Below are positions 6,975 through 7,277 of a stretch of 7,277 bases of DNA, one piece after another (the stretch's first letter is position 1; the number at the start of each line of letters is the position of its first letter). Both the position numbers and the translations under genes were made by a program. The stretch is from assembly GCA_021635425.1 (NCBI GenBank), contig JAJWOJ010000096.1, forward strand, positions 1 through 7,277, read 5' to 3'. Under the pieces are notes generated by a model. It worked only from the letters and a program-made list of their open reading frames with translations, did no database searches and had not been told where the DNA came from. The DNA is from Clostridiales bacterium (GTDB taxonomy: Bacteria; Bacillota; Clostridia; Christensenellales; Borkfalkiaceae).

Positions 6975-7055
6975 CTAAAAAGCCTTTTTATCGGCTCTTG
7001 TATCAATCGTTTTATCAAACTTCACGTTGTCTTCCGAGTATGCCTTTACTCTCAT
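6975..7055 (-). CDS. 26-aa mini-ORF with very strong ribosome binding site
   Basis: A frame starting MRVKAYSEDN and ending TRADKKAF with a TAG stop. Its GGAGGTGA (7070-7063) pairs with eight bases of the 16S 3' end and lies 8 bases before the ATG, the best site in the window. The frame is open for another 35 codons upstream (to a TGA at 7163-7161), rich in Arg, Lys and Pro, but without an ATG there. The peptide is charged with no cysteine, signal or helix-turn-helix that I can see, and I do not recognise it. It could be a leader peptide controlling mazF and the recombinase genes, the surviving front of a gene cut off by rearrangement, or a small protein in its own right, possibly an antitoxin. 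Confidence 0.45.
   Translation of the reverse strand: MRVKAYSEDNVKFDKTIDTRADKKAF
6977..6999 (-). terminator. Weak terminator or attenuator-like hairpin before mazF
   Basis: On the minus strand AAGAGCC (6999-6993), an 8-base loop and GGCTTTTT (6984-6977) can form a 7-bp stem with one G-T wobble, running into five T residues. It covers the last codons of the 26-codon ORF, whose TAG stop begins with the last T. The stem is short with only three G-C pairs, so strong termination is doubtful, but the layout leader ORF - hairpin - T-tract - toxin gene fits attenuation. Confidence 0.35.
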
Positions 7056-7062
7056 AGGAATT

Positions 7063-7070
7063 TCACCTCC
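7063..7070 (-). promoter_or_regulatory. Near-consensus ribosome binding site of the mini-ORF
   Basis: GGAGGTGA on the minus strand, preceded by GG, 7 bases before the ATG if counted from its last base. It is stronger than the site of mazF or of any recombinase gene and is the main evidence that the 26-codon frame is translated. Confidence 0.7.
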
Positions 7071-7110
7071 CCGCGGTTCTCGCCGGGACGCCCTCTTTGG
7101 TTGCGACGGC

Positions 7111-7275
7111 TCACGGAAGTTCTTCCGCTTCAACGCTCGACCTGAGACTGGACGTAAGTATCATTATTTTCTCTGCTTGTTTTCGCCACGACTCGGTTGC
7201 GCAGAATCGCTCGAACATTTTGTTCTGTTGCTTATCCGTTTTCAGCGGACGGCAGAGAGAATGTAAAAGACTCGT
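7111..7275 (-). CDS. Possible C-terminal end of an unrecognised ORF, cut by the right edge
   Basis: One minus-strand frame is open from the right edge to a TGA at 7113-7111 (54 codons visible), including MFERFCATESWRKQAEKIMI and ending EAEELP. The helical, charged composition is protein-like, and the stop lies 41 bases before the ribosome binding site of the mini-ORF. However, 54 open codons is weak evidence, another frame is also open across its last 50 bases, and I do not recognise the sequence. If real it would be the gene directly upstream of the recombination module. Confidence 0.3.
   Translation of the reverse strand, partial: TSLLHSLCRPLKTDKQQNKMFERFCATESWRKQAEKIMILTSSLRSSVEAEELP
7114..7127. 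repeat. Palindrome CGGAAG-TT-CTTCCG
   Basis: Two perfect 6-base arms with a 2-base centre, within the GC-rich leader. The spacing suits a dimeric DNA-binding protein; alternatively it forms the small RNA hairpin noted for the leader. No second copy was noticed. Confidence 0.6.
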
Positions 7276-7277
7276 TT

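Larger units (their letters stand above)
7056..7160 (-). other. GC-rich leader of unknown function, possible structured RNA
   Basis: This stretch is visibly richer in G and C than the rest of the window. On the minus strand it contains CGGAA-GAAC-TTCCG (7127-7114), a 5-bp stem with a four-base loop that is also a DNA palindrome, then GGG-CGT-CCC and CCCG...CGGG elements leading into the ribosome binding site of the mini-ORF. I compared it from memory with T-box, group II intron domain V and common riboswitch motifs and found no match. It could be a regulatory 5' leader of the recombinase operon or simply coding sequence of an ORF I do not recognise. Confidence 0.35.

Noticed and set aside
6923..7018. 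32-residue N-terminal extension of MazF
   Set aside because: It does not resemble MazF, spans the inverted repeat, and overlaps the mini-ORF in another frame; the internal ATG fits the family's normal N-terminus.
7056..7127. T-box, group II intron domain V or common riboswitch in the GC-rich leader
   Set aside because: ACCGCG and GAGCCG fragments are present, but the rest of the T-box antiterminator and the domain V return strand are absent, and no intron-encoded protein is nearby.
1..7277. CRISPR array, rRNA, IS element or DDE transposase
   Set aside because: No spaced repeat array, no rRNA-like or cloverleaf sequence, and no transposase motif was seen on either strand.

Overview
The window looks like a low-to-moderate GC Firmicute, probably a clostridial or other gut-type relative. 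The grounds are GGAGG-type ribosome binding sites 7-12 bases before most starts, a textbook TTGAAA-17-TATAAT promoter, and the gene families present. This is inference; nothing here fixes a species. Every convincing gene is on the minus strand, so transcription runs from high to low coordinates.

Right side (about 7277 down to 2317): the recombination module of an integrative mobile element. Read in the direction of transcription it holds a GC-rich leader with inverted repeats and a 26-codon ORF that has an almost perfect ribosome binding site; a short hairpin plus T-tract; a MazF/PemK-type RNase toxin with its catalytic residues but no recognisable antitoxin beside it; a 53-aa SHOCT-like small protein that starts inside the end of mazF; and three tandem large-serine-recombinase genes. 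Recombinases 1 and 3 are full length with the catalytic serine. The middle one is 266 aa and begins at the DNA-binding 'recombinase' domain, so it has no catalytic domain. The last genes are tightly coupled: a 20-base mazF/SHOCT overlap, a 14-base rec1/rec2 overlap, and a ribosome binding site for rec3 inside the last codons of rec2.

Middle (2316-2126): a 191-base gap with two tandem copies of a 20-base motif on a 23-base period, then the promoter of the next gene. This gap is the best candidate for the element's end or a recombinase binding site.

Left side (2125-1): a 474-aa AlbA_2/Schlafen-type putative transcriptional regulator with a C-terminal winged helix joined by a perfect 4 x 12-bp (Val-Gly-Val-Asn) repeat linker, followed by a TPR-type protein that runs off the left edge. 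These may be host genes flanking the integration site or element cargo; the window cannot decide.

Most interesting points: the catalytically empty middle recombinase, a toxin gene wired into the recombinase operon without an obvious antitoxin, the unexplained leader with its mini-ORF, and the tandem motif just past the recombinase genes.
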